Counted from the first letter of the stretch, positions 35,688 through 45,101 are shown. The stretch: 64,000 nucleotides of DNA from JANYLB01 sp963837715 (GCA_963837715.1 CAWIOF010000004.1:1054001-1118000); one strand, 5' to 3'. Notes: a model not told the origin generated them from the letters alone. Translations and numbers: made by a program.

Positions 35688-36854
35688 TCACGCCGCGCGG
35701 GATGCGCCAGGTGGGTCGAGGGTTCGCTTTCCGGTGACGGGGTCGGGCGGGCTGAGGCGCCAGCCCTCTGTTTTTCGACGATGGTCGGGCGAGCACAACC
35801 AGGCGAGGTTCCAGCGGGCGGTCGGCCCGCCCTTCGCGAAGTCGACCTCGCAGTGGTCGAGCTCGAGGTAGTCCCGGCTCGTGCATCCTTCGATGGAGCA
35901 TTCTCGGCCGCTGACGATCATCGCGGTCCGCAGCTCGGCCGGGATGTGCCGGCCGAAGTGCGCCACTGTCGTGATGCCCTTGCCCTTCTTGATGATCGCG
36001 GTGACGAACGCCTCCCGGAGAATCTCTCGGACCCACTGTGCGTTGACCGGGCCGACGCCCGGGATCTCACAACGCTCGCCCGGCAGCGCGTGCCCGCGCG
36101 TGAGCGCTTCGTGGTCGATCACCACGTGGACGGTGGCTCCGACCGGCTTCTTGGCAGAGTCCTGATCACCCATCACCAGCTGCGCGAGCGCGTCGGCCGC
36201 GTAGGCGTCGTGACCTTCGCGCGCACCGTCGCGCCGCTTGGCTCGGAACACCTTCTTGGTCTGTTCGTCGATCGCGGCCTTCACGCCACCGCCGACCTCG
36301 GGGGTGAGGCGGAAGCGGCCTTCGAGCATGCCGTCGGTCGCGGTCCACATCTTGAGCGACCGGGCTGCATGCTGACGCTTCGACCGGGCGGTCGAGTCCT
36401 CGACCCGGGCCCGCACCTCCACGCACGCATCGTTCAGCCGGGTCATCCCTTCGTCGGCGCGCCCGATGAGCTCGGCCTGGGAGCTGGGGTCGTGTACCGC
36501 CACGTTCGCGATCAGTTCCGCCTGGCGGGCCGACAACCGGCCCGCGGCCACAGCCGCCTGGGTCTCGGGCAACGATTCCAGCTTGTTGGCATTGTCGATC
36601 GCCCGCTTCGCCTCACCGGTGCCGACGCCGGCGACGCGGCCGCAGAACTCGGCCGCGCTGCGATCACCGTGACGGACGTGGGCCTGCGTGTCGGCGACGC
36701 GCTTGGCGACCCGCCCGGTCATCCCGTCGGCGAGCCGGGTGATGGTGCCGAGCTCCTCCATGAGCTCGACGGCTTCGCGCCCCGAACAGCCCGCATCGAA
36801 GCTGCGGGCAGCAGCCTCGAGCGCAGAACGAGCGGCGACCAGGTGCTTCTTCAT
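35688..36854 (-). CDS. DUF222/HNH endonuclease-domain protein
   Basis: 388 residues. An N-terminal all-helical DUF222 region (residues about 1-300) is followed by an HNH nuclease domain: CSIEGCTSRDYLELDHCEVDFAKGGPTARWNLAWLCSPDHRRKT, with the zinc-binding Cys pair, the HNH-type histidine in LELDHC, and the final His in PDHRRKT. This architecture is widespread and often multicopy in high-G+C actinobacteria; its biological role is unsettled, and I see no inverted ends, integrase or target duplication to call it mobile. ATG start; GACAAT seven bases upstream may be a -10 box. Confidence 0.88.
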   Translation of the reverse strand: MKKHLVAARSALEAAARSFDAGCSGREAVELMEELGTITRLADGMTGRVAKRVADTQAHVRHGDRSAAEFCGRVAGVGTGEAKRAIDNANKLESLPETQAAVAAGRLSARQAELIANVAVHDPSSQAELIGRADEGMTRLNDACVEVRARVEDSTARSKRQHAARSLKMWTATDGMLEGRFRLTPEVGGGVKAAIDEQTKKVFRAKRRDGAREGHDAYAADALAQLVMGDQDSAKKPVGATVHVVIDHEALTRGHALPGERCEIPGVGPVNAQWVREILREAFVTAIIKKGKGITTVAHFGRHIPAELRTAMIVSGRECSIEGCTSRDYLELDHCEVDFAKGGPTARWNLAWLCSPDHRRKTEGWRLSPPDPVTGKRTLDPPGASRAA

Positions 36855-36864
36855 CTACCGCCAT

Positions 36865-36884
36865 TGTCCCAGGAGGGTGGGACA
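36865..36884. repeat. Perfect inverted repeat TGTCCCA-N6-TGGGACA
   Basis: Seven-base perfect arms around a six-base spacer (GGAGGG on the plus strand). It sits between the TauD stop (36899) and the HNH start (36854), both on the minus strand. It could be a transcript-ending hairpin for the upstream gene (no U-tract seen) or an operator over the promoter of the HNH gene, whose putative -10 (GACAAT) overlaps the arm nearer that gene. Confidence 0.6.
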
Positions 36885-36898
36885 GTGATCCCCAGGAC

Positions 36899-37828
36899 TC
36901 AGCTGGGCAGCGGGAGCTGCGGGCCGCGTCCGGTCATCTGGTGGAAGATGCGGCGTTGGCCTTCGGCGTCGTACTCGGGTGCGCTGTGGAACAGGGCGCG
37001 GTTGTTCCAGAGCACGAGCTGGTTCTGCCGCCACGGGATCGGGACCCGGTTGTGGGGATTGCCGGTGACGTGGTCGAGCAGGCGCTTGCAGATCGCGGAT
37101 CGCTCGGGATCGGGCGTGCGGTCGGCTTGCACGACGTCGCTCGCGTCGAAGAACAGCGACTTGCGACCCGTGCGCGGATGGGTGATGACCACCGGTACCG
37201 CGACGGGTGGATAGTTCGGGATCTCGGAATCGGGGATCGGGGCCATGTGTCCCTCGGAGTTCGCCGCGAGCCAGCGTTGCGACGAGACGAAGTCGGAGTG
37301 GACGACCAGGTCGGCGATCTCCTCCTTGGTCTCGTCGTCGAGCAGGTCGTACGCGAGCGTGCTCGACGCGAACCAGGTCACCGATCCGGTGGTCGGCAAC
37401 TCGACGCAGAACAGCGACGACACGTACCCGGGCGGATCCCAGCCGGCACCGTCGATGTGCCACCCCATGCCGATCTTGTTGTGGAAGCCGATCGGCTCGC
37501 CCGGCTCGACCACGTTGCTGAGGAGCAGGATCTTCGGGTAGCCGGGGAGGTTGAGGCCCCACCCGTTGTCGGCGTCGGCGATGTCGGGATGGAGGATCTG
37601 CATCGTCCGGATCTCGTCGTCGGGAGTCAGCGGTTGGTCGGGGAACACGAGGAGGTCGTAGAGGTCGAACGCATCGCGGATCGCGTCGGCCGCTTCGTCG
37701 CCGACGGGAACCGTGAGATCGATCCCGCGCACCTCGGCGCCGAACGGTGCGGGCAGGGGTCGGAACTCGATCCGGTCGGTGCCGGCTTCGATGGTCGTGA
37801 CGTGGCTCCAGGTGAACGTCGTGGTCAT
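36899..37828 (-). CDS. TauD/TfdA family 2-oxoglutarate/Fe(II) dioxygenase
   Basis: 309 residues. Facial triad: HxD in MGWHIDGAGW (about residues 120-130) and the distal His in LWNNRALFHSAPEYD; the 2-oxoglutarate Arg is expected in RRIFHQMTGRGP near the C-terminus. Family enzymes open C-S, C-O or C-N bonds by hydroxylation (taurine, 2,4-D, others). Substrate unknown. It follows a substrate-binding lipoprotein gene by two bases, so the two probably act on the same imported solute. Confidence 0.88.
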   Translation of the reverse strand: MTTTFTWSHVTTIEAGTDRIEFRPLPAPFGAEVRGIDLTVPVGDEAADAIRDAFDLYDLLVFPDQPLTPDDEIRTMQILHPDIADADNGWGLNLPGYPKILLLSNVVEPGEPIGFHNKIGMGWHIDGAGWDPPGYVSSLFCVELPTTGSVTWFASSTLAYDLLDDETKEEIADLVVHSDFVSSQRWLAANSEGHMAPIPDSEIPNYPPVAVPVVITHPRTGRKSLFFDASDVVQADRTPDPERSAICKRLLDHVTGNPHNRVPIPWRQNQLVLWNNRALFHSAPEYDAEGQRRIFHQMTGRGPQLPLPS

Positions 37829-37830
37829 GC

Positions 37831-39456
37831 TCAGCTCCCCGAGTCGGCTGGTTTCAGGTTGGCGAGATCGACGGTCTGGATCACCGCGCGTTGGTGGCGG
37901 AAGCCGGTGATGTCCTCGCGGACCGCGAAGTCGTCGGTGATGTCGACGAGCCCGATGTAGGTCCCGCTGTCGACGAGGGAGCCACCTGCGAGCGCGTACT
38001 TCTCCGTGATGGTCGTTTCGTCGGTGGCCGCGAGGCCTTCGTCCATCAGGGTGTCGGCTTCGGGCGTTCCACCGCTCACCCAGTTGAGGAACCCGTCGGT
38101 GCGGGAGTAGATGCGGATCCAGGTGTCGGGATGGGCCGCGTCGGGGTTGAGCGAGCCGACGTAGAGGTCCGGTTGCTCATCGGGCGGGAGGTCGACGAAG
38201 CCGAATGCGGTCGAGAGCGGAACCGGCTCGACCTTCGGCTTCAGGCCCGCGTCGCGCAGCACCGAGGCGACGTAGTCGGCGACGTTGCGGTCGGTGGCGT
38301 TCTCCGACGTCGTACCCACCGTCACCGATCGTTCGTTCTCGGGGAGCTGCTGCACGAGCGCCTGCAGGGCCGATGGGTCGTACACCGGGTCGTCGGCGGA
38401 ACGAGGGTCGTCGAAGGTTCCGCCCGGGTAGTAGTTCGTGGAGATCGAACCGCGGCCCCGGAAGAAGTCGTTCAGGATCTTCTCCTTGTCGACGGCCTGG
38501 CGCAGCCCCTGGCGGAGTGCGGGGTCCTGGAACGGTCCACTCTTCGGGTTCACCTCGATCCAGGTCTTGAAGACGACCGGGAACGACTCGACCCGGAAGC
38601 CGTCGGTGTCCTCGTAGCGGTCGATCGCGGTCGGGGGTTGCGAGTGGATGAAGTCGAGGTCACCGCCCTCGAGCTCGAGCTGCTGGGTCGAGGCGTCGGG
38701 CATGATCTTCATCACGAGCTTCTCGTAGTACGGCTTCGGGCCCCACCACTCGTCGTTGCGCGAGAGCACGTACTGCTGTCCCCGCGTCCACTCCGACAGC
38801 TGGTACGGACCCGTGCCGGCGGTGTGCGTCTCCAGCCACTCCCGGCCGAGGTCGTCACCCTCGGAGTGTTCCTCGATCGCGGTGGGACTCACGACCTTCG
38901 GGCCGTAGGGCGCAGCGAGGTAGTCGAGGAACGGCGAGGTCGGGGTCGAGAGGTTGACCACCAGGGTCTGCGGATCCGGCGTCGCGTAGCCGGCGACGGT
39001 CTCGAGCATGTACGAGGGCCCCTCGCCGATCGCGGTCCGGCGTTCGAAGCTCTGCTGCACCGCGGTCGAGTCCATCGGGGTGCCGTCGGCGAACACGACG
39101 TCGTCGCGCAGCGTGAAGGTGTACGTGAGACCGTCGTCGCTCACCGTCCATGCCGTCGCCAGCGCGGGTTCGATTGCAACGCCGGCGCCGTACTCGTACC
39201 GGACGAGCCCCTCGTAGGCACTGGTGGTGATCTGCAGACCCTCGCCGGAGTAGAAGACGTCGGGGTCCGGCTCCTGGGAGTCGGCGAAGAACGCCGTGCT
39301 GAGCGTGCGCGCGTCACTCGTGTCGCCCCCGCTCGAGTCGTCGGTCGAGCTTCCGCACGCCGCGAGCACCAACGCGGCGATGATGAGCATCGCGACGACC
39401 GCGACGGAGCGCTCGACGGCGTGACGCGTACGGCGACGTTCGGGGGTCGGGGTCAT
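37831..39456 (-). CDS. ABC transporter substrate-binding lipoprotein, SBP_bac_5 (peptide/nickel type)
   Basis: 541 residues. Lipoprotein signal: AMLIIAALVLAACGSS with lipobox LAAC. Family pattern: TFTLRDDVVFADGTPMDS, FLDYLAAPYGPKVVSPTA, GTGPYQLSEWTRGQQYVLSRN, then ALRQGLRQAVDKEKI. It captures a peptide, nickel-chelate or other large solute outside the cell. No permease or ATPase genes of this class lie in the window, so it is either an orphan receptor or uses subunits encoded elsewhere. Strong leaderless promoter upstream (see 39463-39492). Confidence 0.92.
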   Translation of the reverse strand: MTPTPERRRTRHAVERSVAVVAMLIIAALVLAACGSSTDDSSGGDTSDARTLSTAFFADSQEPDPDVFYSGEGLQITTSAYEGLVRYEYGAGVAIEPALATAWTVSDDGLTYTFTLRDDVVFADGTPMDSTAVQQSFERRTAIGEGPSYMLETVAGYATPDPQTLVVNLSTPTSPFLDYLAAPYGPKVVSPTAIEEHSEGDDLGREWLETHTAGTGPYQLSEWTRGQQYVLSRNDEWWGPKPYYEKLVMKIMPDASTQQLELEGGDLDFIHSQPPTAIDRYEDTDGFRVESFPVVFKTWIEVNPKSGPFQDPALRQGLRQAVDKEKILNDFFRGRGSISTNYYPGGTFDDPRSADDPVYDPSALQALVQQLPENERSVTVGTTSENATDRNVADYVASVLRDAGLKPKVEPVPLSTAFGFVDLPPDEQPDLYVGSLNPDAAHPDTWIRIYSRTDGFLNWVSGGTPEADTLMDEGLAATDETTITEKYALAGGSLVDSGTYIGLVDITDDFAVREDITGFRHQRAVIQTVDLANLKPADSGS

Positions 39457-39462
39457 GCACCC

Positions 39463-39492
39463 AGTCTCGGGCCCACCGAGTTATCTTGTCAA
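39463..39492 (-). promoter_or_regulatory. Strong leaderless promoter of the binding-protein/TauD operon
   Basis: On the minus strand: TTGACA (39492-39487, perfect -35), 18-base spacer, GAGACT (39468-39463), six bases, ATG 39456. GTCAATGAC (39488-39496), a near-palindrome around a central A, overlaps the -35 and could be bound by the divergent TetR regulator starting at 39532. Confidence 0.62.
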
Positions 39493-39531
39493 TGACCTAA
39501 ATTGTATCGAAGTCGTGACCGGAGGCTGACT

Positions 39532-40152
39532 GTGGGCGAGCCGCGCGTGAGGCGGGCCAAAGGTGCGGAACGCATCGCGGAGGTGCTCGCCGCGGCCGAG
39601 GCGCTGCTCGGTCGGCGGGGAGTGGAGGGCATGAGCCTGCGGGCGGTGGCCGACGAGGTCGGCATCAGCGTGGGCAACCTGCAGTACTACTTCCCGACGC
39701 GGGCCGCACTGCTCGACGCGGTGTTCGAGCACCAGGCCAAGGTCTTCAACGAGGAGTTCGCCGCCCTCCTCGACCCCGACGACGGGCCACGCGAGCAACT
39801 CGAGACGCTCGTCGACTACTGGTTGGGTGAGCAGTACACGCTCGGCCAGAGTCTCTTCTGGCACCTCTGGGCGATCAGCCCCCACGACGAAGACGCGCGG
39901 CGGATCATGGAACGTGTCTACGGCGCGACCGCGACCCAGATGTCGGCTTGGCTGCGCGAGATCCACCCGGCGCTGTCCCGCGGCGACGCGCTCCGGCGGG
40001 CCGGCGCGATCACGAGCCTCATCGAGGGATCCGGACTGTTCGTCGGCTACGGACGGGAACCCCGCCGGGAGCACCTCACGCTCCAGGCCGAGATCCGACT
40101 CGACGTGTTCGCGATCGTCGACCGGCCGCCGACCACGCGTCCTCGGAAGTAG
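39532..40152 (+). CDS. TetR family transcriptional regulator
   Basis: 206 residues from GTG 39532, with GGAGG at 39521-39525 six bases upstream. DNA-binding region: RIAEVLAAAEALLGRRGVEGMSLRAVADEVGISVGNLQYYFPTRAALLDAV. C-terminal helices (QYTLGQSLFWHLWAIS) resemble BetI-like repressors. Divergent from the binding protein/TauD operon, which it most likely controls. Its end is one base from the convergent SDR. Confidence 0.9.
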   Translation: MGEPRVRRAKGAERIAEVLAAAEALLGRRGVEGMSLRAVADEVGISVGNLQYYFPTRAALLDAVFEHQAKVFNEEFAALLDPDDGPREQLETLVDYWLGEQYTLGQSLFWHLWAISPHDEDARRIMERVYGATATQMSAWLREIHPALSRGDALRRAGAITSLIEGSGLFVGYGREPRREHLTLQAEIRLDVFAIVDRPPTTRPRK

Positions 40153-40153
40153 C

Positions 40154-40921
40154 TCAGGCGCGCTTGCCGCCGTCGACCTTGAGCACGTGGCCGTTCACGT
40201 GGCTCGCATCGCTCGAGGCGAGGAAGGCGATCACGGCCGCGACCTCTTCCGGACGACCGATCGCGCCGAACGGCAGGATCGTCGCGGTGATGAGATCCAT
40301 GTCGGCGCCCTCTGGCGGCAGGAAGCTGCCGACGATCGGGGTGTCGATCGGACCCGGGGCCACCGCGTTCACCCGGACCCCTTCCGCGGCGTGGTTGACC
40401 GCGAGCGTGCGGGTCAACGCGACGACGCCACCCTTCGACGCCGCGTAGGGGGCCTGGTAGGGCGTGGCGTCGGTGGCTGCGGTCGACGCGGTGTTCACGA
40501 CCGCGCCCTGCGACGCGACGAGGAAGGGCAGCGCCGCCTGGCACACCAGCCAGGTGCCGATCAGGTTGACGCCCAGGATGCGGTCCCACTGTTCCAGCGT
40601 GACGTCGGCGTCGAAGCCCCAGGTGCCGATCCCGGCGACGTTGCACACCGCGTCGAGACCACCGAGGTCGCCGGCGACCGCCTCGACCAGGGGCCGGACC
40701 GCGTCGCGGTCGAGGAGATCGAGCGGATACGGCGCGGCGCGGCCGCCCGACGCGGCGATGGACGCGACCGTGGCGGTGAGCCCCACGGTGTCGACGTCGA
40801 CGCAGGCGACCGTCGCCCCTTCGGCTGCGAGCCGCACCGCGGTGGCGGCGCCGATTCCGGAGGCCGCGCCGGTGACGAGCACGTTCCGGTCGTCGAATCG
40901 ACGACCCGTCGGCTCAGTCAC
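40154..40921 (-). CDS. SDR family oxidoreductase
   Basis: 255-residue SDR: TGAASGIGAATAVRL cofactor loop, DAVCNVAGIGTWGF (Asn changed to NVAG), VVNTASTAATDATPYQAPYAASKGG with Ser, Tyr and Lys, and C-terminal HVNGHVLKVDGGKRA. FabG-like fold; substrate unknown. GTG 40921 lies eight bases inside the end of the upstream LLM gene, so the two are translationally coupled. Confidence 0.9.
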   Translation of the reverse strand: MTEPTGRRFDDRNVLVTGAASGIGAATAVRLAAEGATVACVDVDTVGLTATVASIAASGGRAAPYPLDLLDRDAVRPLVEAVAGDLGGLDAVCNVAGIGTWGFDADVTLEQWDRILGVNLIGTWLVCQAALPFLVASQGAVVNTASTAATDATPYQAPYAASKGGVVALTRTLAVNHAAEGVRVNAVAPGPIDTPIVGSFLPPEGADMDLITATILPFGAIGRPEEVAAVIAFLASSDASHVNGHVLKVDGGKRA

Positions 40922-42017
40922 GCCGGAACTCGGGGATCACGTGCTTGCCCATCAGCTCGATGGTCTGGACGACCGACTCGTGGGAGACGTTGTAGGGATT
41001 GACGAGGCAGAGCAGGAGATCGGCACCGGTCGACTCGTATGCCTTGCAGAGCTCGATCACGTCGTCGGGGTCGCCCGCGACGACGGCCTTCATGTCGAGC
41101 AGGTTCTCGAGCGTGACCTCCTTGATCACCTCTTCCATCTCGATGACCGGCTGGAGGTACTCGTAGGTGCCGAGCTCGCCCTTCATCTCGGCGATCCACT
41201 TCGGGACCGACGCGACCATCGCGGCCGACTGCTGCAGATACCACTCGAACGATTCGCGCGACACCGCGTACGACTCCTCGCGCGTCGGCGCGCAGTTCAC
41301 CATCGTGAAGACCGCAGCGCGGTCGTTGATCTTCGCCGGGATCGGGTCGGTGCAGTTCGCGATGCCCTCGCGGTACACCCCGAGCCGGCGGGCCAGTTCC
41401 TCCGGCGGAGTTCCCACGCTGAACGACAGGAGCCCGAGTCCGAGCTCACCCATCATGCGGTGGCCGTCTTCGCTACCCGTCGCACCCCACATGGGTGGGT
41501 GAGGATCCTGGAGCGGCTTCGGTTGCACGCGACGCTTCGGCATCGACCAGTACTCGCCGTCGAACTCGTGCTCCTCGTTGACCCAGCAACCGACGATGTG
41601 GCGTAGCGCCTCCTGCCACATCGGACGCGTCTCCGCGGGATCGACGCCGAAGCCCTCGAGCTCGATGCGGGTCGACGACCGGCCGGTACCGAACTCGACT
41701 CTGCCGTTGCTGATGAGGTCGAGCACCGCCGCCGACTCCGCCGACCGCACCGGGTGGTTGTACGGCTTGGGCGCGAGCCGCACTCCGTAGCCGAGCCGGA
41801 TGTTCTCGGTCCGCGCCGCGATCGCGCCGTAGAGCACTTCTGGGTTCGAGCAGTGGGAGTACTCCTGGAGGAAGTGGTGCTCCACCGTCCACACGCTGTC
41901 CCACCCGAGCTTGTCGGCGAGCACGGCCTGCTCGAGCGTGTCGTGGAAGGCCTTGCGCTCGCTGTCGGGGTTCCACGGTCGGGGGACCGGGATCTCGTAG
42001 AACAGCGCGAACTCCAT
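40914..42017 (-). CDS. LLM class flavin-dependent oxidoreductase
   Basis: 367-residue luciferase-like (TIM-barrel) monooxygenase or F420-dependent oxidoreductase. MEFALFYEIPVPRPW start, WDSVWTVEHHFLQEYSHCSNPEV (conserved His region), GYGVRLAPKPYNHPVRSAESAAVLDLISNGRVEFGTGRSS. Flavin versus F420 use cannot be settled by eye. Coupled to the SDR downstream. ATG with GGGGG about five bases ahead. Confidence 0.88.
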   Translation of the reverse strand: MEFALFYEIPVPRPWNPDSERKAFHDTLEQAVLADKLGWDSVWTVEHHFLQEYSHCSNPEVLYGAIAARTENIRLGYGVRLAPKPYNHPVRSAESAAVLDLISNGRVEFGTGRSSTRIELEGFGVDPAETRPMWQEALRHIVGCWVNEEHEFDGEYWSMPKRRVQPKPLQDPHPPMWGATGSEDGHRMMGELGLGLLSFSVGTPPEELARRLGVYREGIANCTDPIPAKINDRAAVFTMVNCAPTREESYAVSRESFEWYLQQSAAMVASVPKWIAEMKGELGTYEYLQPVIEMEEVIKEVTLENLLDMKAVVAGDPDDVIELCKAYESTGADLLLCLVNPYNVSHESVVQTIELMGKHVIPEFRRD

Positions 42018-42084
42018 GGAACCCCCAGGGTCGTCGGTCGGTGAGCGGCAAGAGCCGGAAGACGAAGAGCCAACCTAGGCAGTA

Positions 42085-42612
42085 TCAGGCGTCGGCGCGC
42101 TCCCGCCACTCCGCCCAGGTCAGGTCGCGGCCGATGTAGCGAGGGCGGGTCAGCGGCCACTCGTTCGCGATCCACACCGGGATGGCGATCTCCAGCACGG
42201 CTTCGAGGTCGGACCCGACCATCGCGTCGACGACCCACCAGCAGATCTCGGCGTCGGCACCGTCGAACTCGGGCGGATCGATGTAGACGCACCCGAGCAG
42301 CGCCCGCTCGTCGGCGTCGAAGATCGCGTAGTTGAAGGACTCGTGGGCCTCGATCTCGCGTGCGTGACGGTCGAGATCCTCACGGTCCTGCTCGAAGGTC
42401 ATCGTGTCGGGCGGCCAACCCCACGCTTCGCCGAAGATCTCCCAGAGCCGCGGTCGCGAGTGCATCACCGCCGGGTAGTCGAGCTCCACGTCGTCGGCAC
42501 GGATCGGCCGGAGGTGATGGCCGGTCGGCAGGTCGAGCCGGGTCGGGTGCTCGAAGTCGGGCGGGAGCCACGGGTCGCCCGTTGACGGTTCGGGCGTCGA
42601 CGGGTCGGTCAT
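42085..42612 (-). CDS. GNAT-like N-acetyltransferase
   Basis: 175 residues. HHLRPIRADDVELDYPAVMHSRPRLWE start and SFNYAIFDADERALLGCVYIDPPE in the middle are the usual first and third GNAT strands; the acetyl-CoA loop is weak (AEICWWVVDAMVGSDLEAVLEIAI), so this may be a divergent or inactive member. Its ATG overlaps the stop of the large gene upstream (ATGA), so it is coupled to the DMF-amidase-like protein. Confidence 0.65.
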   Translation of the reverse strand: MTDPSTPEPSTGDPWLPPDFEHPTRLDLPTGHHLRPIRADDVELDYPAVMHSRPRLWEIFGEAWGWPPDTMTFEQDREDLDRHAREIEAHESFNYAIFDADERALLGCVYIDPPEFDGADAEICWWVVDAMVGSDLEAVLEIAIPVWIANEWPLTRPRYIGRDLTWAEWRERADA

Positions 42613-44104
42613 CCGAGCTCCTCCACCAGGGTGCGGGTGATCTGCTCGACGTCGGCGTCGCCGGCGACGAGTCCGTGGGTCCAGTCGGTGCACCCGGTGG
42701 TCACCACGGTGCCACCGCCCTCGTGCCGGTAGGTGCCGAGCACGGCGTGGCCGGCTGCGAGCTGTGCCTGGGCGGCGGGCGAGTCGTCGCCGAGCACGCA
42801 GAACGCGTTGAACTCGAGCTCCGACCGGTCGCCCTCGCGTACCGGTCGCAGGCTCGATGCCCGATCGAACGACGCGGCGGGCGCGGTGGCGAGGATCTCG
42901 AACGACACGGGCGTGCCACCCACCCCGGTCGGCACCGGGAGGCCGTCGACCATCGTGAAGTCGCACCCGTCGCACTCGTAGCCGACGACGGTCGCGTCCG
43001 CGCCGAGCAGGTCGCCGTACTCGAGACCGGTCCCGGCGAAGAGCCAGTGCCCGGGACGGTGGATGGTGTAGCCGCCGGCGCCGCGTGGAACCCGGGAACC
43101 GATCCGCGAGTACCCCCGCGCGTGAACGACACGCCGGTGAGCGCCGCTTCCGGCCGACCCGTCACCGGATGCGCCCAGAGCGTCGTGGTCGTCGCAGCGG
43201 CGTCGGTTCCATGCACCGGGTCGTCTTCGAATCGTTGCTTGTAGGCGATCATCGTGGCGCCACCGTCTTCGATGCGGACCTGCCAGTAGCAGGTGTTGCC
43301 CGACAGGAACGCGACATTGCCGCCACCGTCGAGATGCCGTTCCACGGTGTCGCGCTGGGGCGCCGACCAGTACTCGTCGTGGCCGACGCTCAGGAGGAGT
43401 GTGCAGCCTTCGACGACCTCGGGGCGGAGGTCGAGGTCGGCACTGGTCGCGACATCGAACTCGTAGCCGGCGCGCTCGGCCCACGCGATGAACGGCTCCT
43501 CGTAGTTGGGCCAGCCCGCGCTGCCGGCCCATTCACTGAGGCCGTTGAGGATGAGATAGCCGACGTGCGTCGTCTGGCTCGGGTCGGGCGGGTTCGTCAC
43601 CGCGACCCGACGCCCGGCCCCCGGCGGCTTCTCGAGCAACCCGGGCGCCATCGGGCGCTCGAACGACGCCTGCGTCGCGCCGGTGTAGGTGTTCGCGCCG
43701 CCGAAGTCGTTGTACGCGTTCCAGGTGTTGGTCGAGAGCGGCAGGAGGATCCGCTTCGTGGTTCCAGGCGCCGGTCGTACGACGAAGTACGCAGTGGTGC
43801 GCGCGACGACGTCGCGGTCGTCGACCCCTTCGAGCGCGACCTCGTAGTAGCCCGACGGCCAGCTCTGCTCGGTCGCGAGCTCGACGGTCGTCGGCCAACC
43901 GCAACCGGTCGCGACCGCGTCGACCGGCGTCGACCGGCGCTCGACCCGCACTCCCTCGACCCGGCTCGCGACGACGCGCTCGGCACCGACGCGCGTCACG
44001 GTGACCCTGACCGGTCCGGGCGATCCGGCCGACGCGTGGAGCCGAACCGCCTCCCCCGGGACCACCGACTGCGGCGTGCAGTATGCGAGTAGTTGCCTCG
44101 CCAC
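42609..44104 (-). CDS. N,N-dimethylformamidase beta-subunit-like protein (one frameshift)
   Basis: 498 residues when corrected. It resembles the C-terminal domain of the N,N-dimethylformamidase large subunit (DMFA2_C-type): PLSTNTWNAYNDFGGANTYTG, LSVGHDEYWSAPQRDTVERHL, GNVAFLSGNTCYWQV and later GTVVTTGCTDWTHGL. The family active site binds iron and cleaves amides; substrates of this non-degradative branch are unknown. One base is missing in the C-run at 43113-43117, where the reading moves from SFTRGG to YSRIGSRVP. GTG 44104 has GGAGAGG about eight bases ahead. No separate small subunit is adjacent. Confidence 0.75.
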
Positions 44105-44177
44105 GGATCAGAGCCTCTCCGGCGATCGCGGCAGGTCGAGTTGGATCACACAGACGTGCAGCGCCAGCAGTGCCGGA

Positions 44178-45101
44178 TCAGTCTTCCGTTCCCGATTCCA
44201 ACCCACGCGTCGGCTCCCGCTCCTGTGCGCCTCGTCGCTGGGGGACCGAGTGGTCCCAATCTGCGAGCAGCGTACGCACTCCGGTGACGAGCGGCAGTGG
44301 CTGGTCGAGCATCACGTGGTGGTGCGCGAGCGGGACCTCGATCACCGGGGCGACCCGGCCGAGCTGTTCGTACATGTACGCCCCGATGTCGGGCGTGACG
44401 AGCCCGAACTGCGAGCGGAACAGCGCCACCCGACACGTGACCCGGCGCAACAGGTCTCCCGTCGGGACGGGTCGATCGAAGATCCGGGGATCGAACTTCC
44501 ACGACCAGCCTCCGTCGACCTCGTGCAGCGATGTCCGGGCGATGTGGTCGAGCACGTAGGGGAGCGAGGTCGGTTGGTCGGGAACGGTGCGGAAGTGCGC
44601 GAGTCCGTCGTCGAGGGTCGGGTAGACGCGCAGCGGTCCGAACGCGGCTCCTTCGGCGTGGGCTTCCTCCTCGGGTGCGGGTCGACGCACGGGGGAGTCG
44701 AGCACGACGATCCCCGCGAGGCGATCGCCGTGCTCGGCCGCCGCGGTGATCGCGACCCATCCACCCATGCTGTGGGCGACGACGACGGGCGGCCCGACGA
44801 CCCCGGCGTGGTCGGCGACGGCGACGACCTCGCGGGCCCAGGTCGAGGTCGGGTACCGGTCGCGGCGACCGCTGTCTCCGTGGCCCGACAGGTCGAGGGC
44901 GACGACACAGCAGTCGGGGGCCAGCAGCGGCGCGACGTGGTCCCACCAGTGGGCCTGGGCGGCACCTCCGTGGACCAACACGATCCCCGGTCGTCCGGGC
45001 CGACCCCAGCGCGTGTAGTGGATGTCGCATCCGTCGACGCTCGTGCTGTCGTCGTGGTGAGGCGCGGCGAGGGATTCGAGGAACCATTCGGGGGCGGGCA
45101 C
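44178..45101 (-). CDS. Alpha/beta hydrolase
   Basis: 307-residue hydrolase. Oxyanion segment IVLVHGGAAQAHWWDHV, nucleophile elbow VVVAHSMGGWVAITAAA, and VIEVPLAHHHVMLDQPL with the base His. Haloalkane-dehalogenase/esterase-like fold; substrate unknown. GTG 45101 follows a GGGGG run; an upstream in-frame extension is not family-like. Lies between the DMF-amidase-like gene and an empty 305-base gap. Confidence 0.88.
   Translation of the reverse strand: MPAPEWFLESLAAPHHDDSTSVDGCDIHYTRWGRPGRPGIVLVHGGAAQAHWWDHVAPLLAPDCCVVALDLSGHGDSGRRDRYPTSTWAREVVAVADHAGVVGPPVVVAHSMGGWVAITAAAEHGDRLAGIVVLDSPVRRPAPEEEAHAEGAAFGPLRVYPTLDDGLAHFRTVPDQPTSLPYVLDHIARTSLHEVDGGWSWKFDPRIFDRPVPTGDLLRRVTCRVALFRSQFGLVTPDIGAYMYEQLGRVAPVIEVPLAHHHVMLDQPLPLVTGVRTLLADWDHSVPQRRGAQEREPTRGLESGTED

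Noticed and set aside
35688..36854. HNH gene as part of a mobile element
   Set aside because: No inverted terminal repeats, target duplication, integrase or change in base composition around it.
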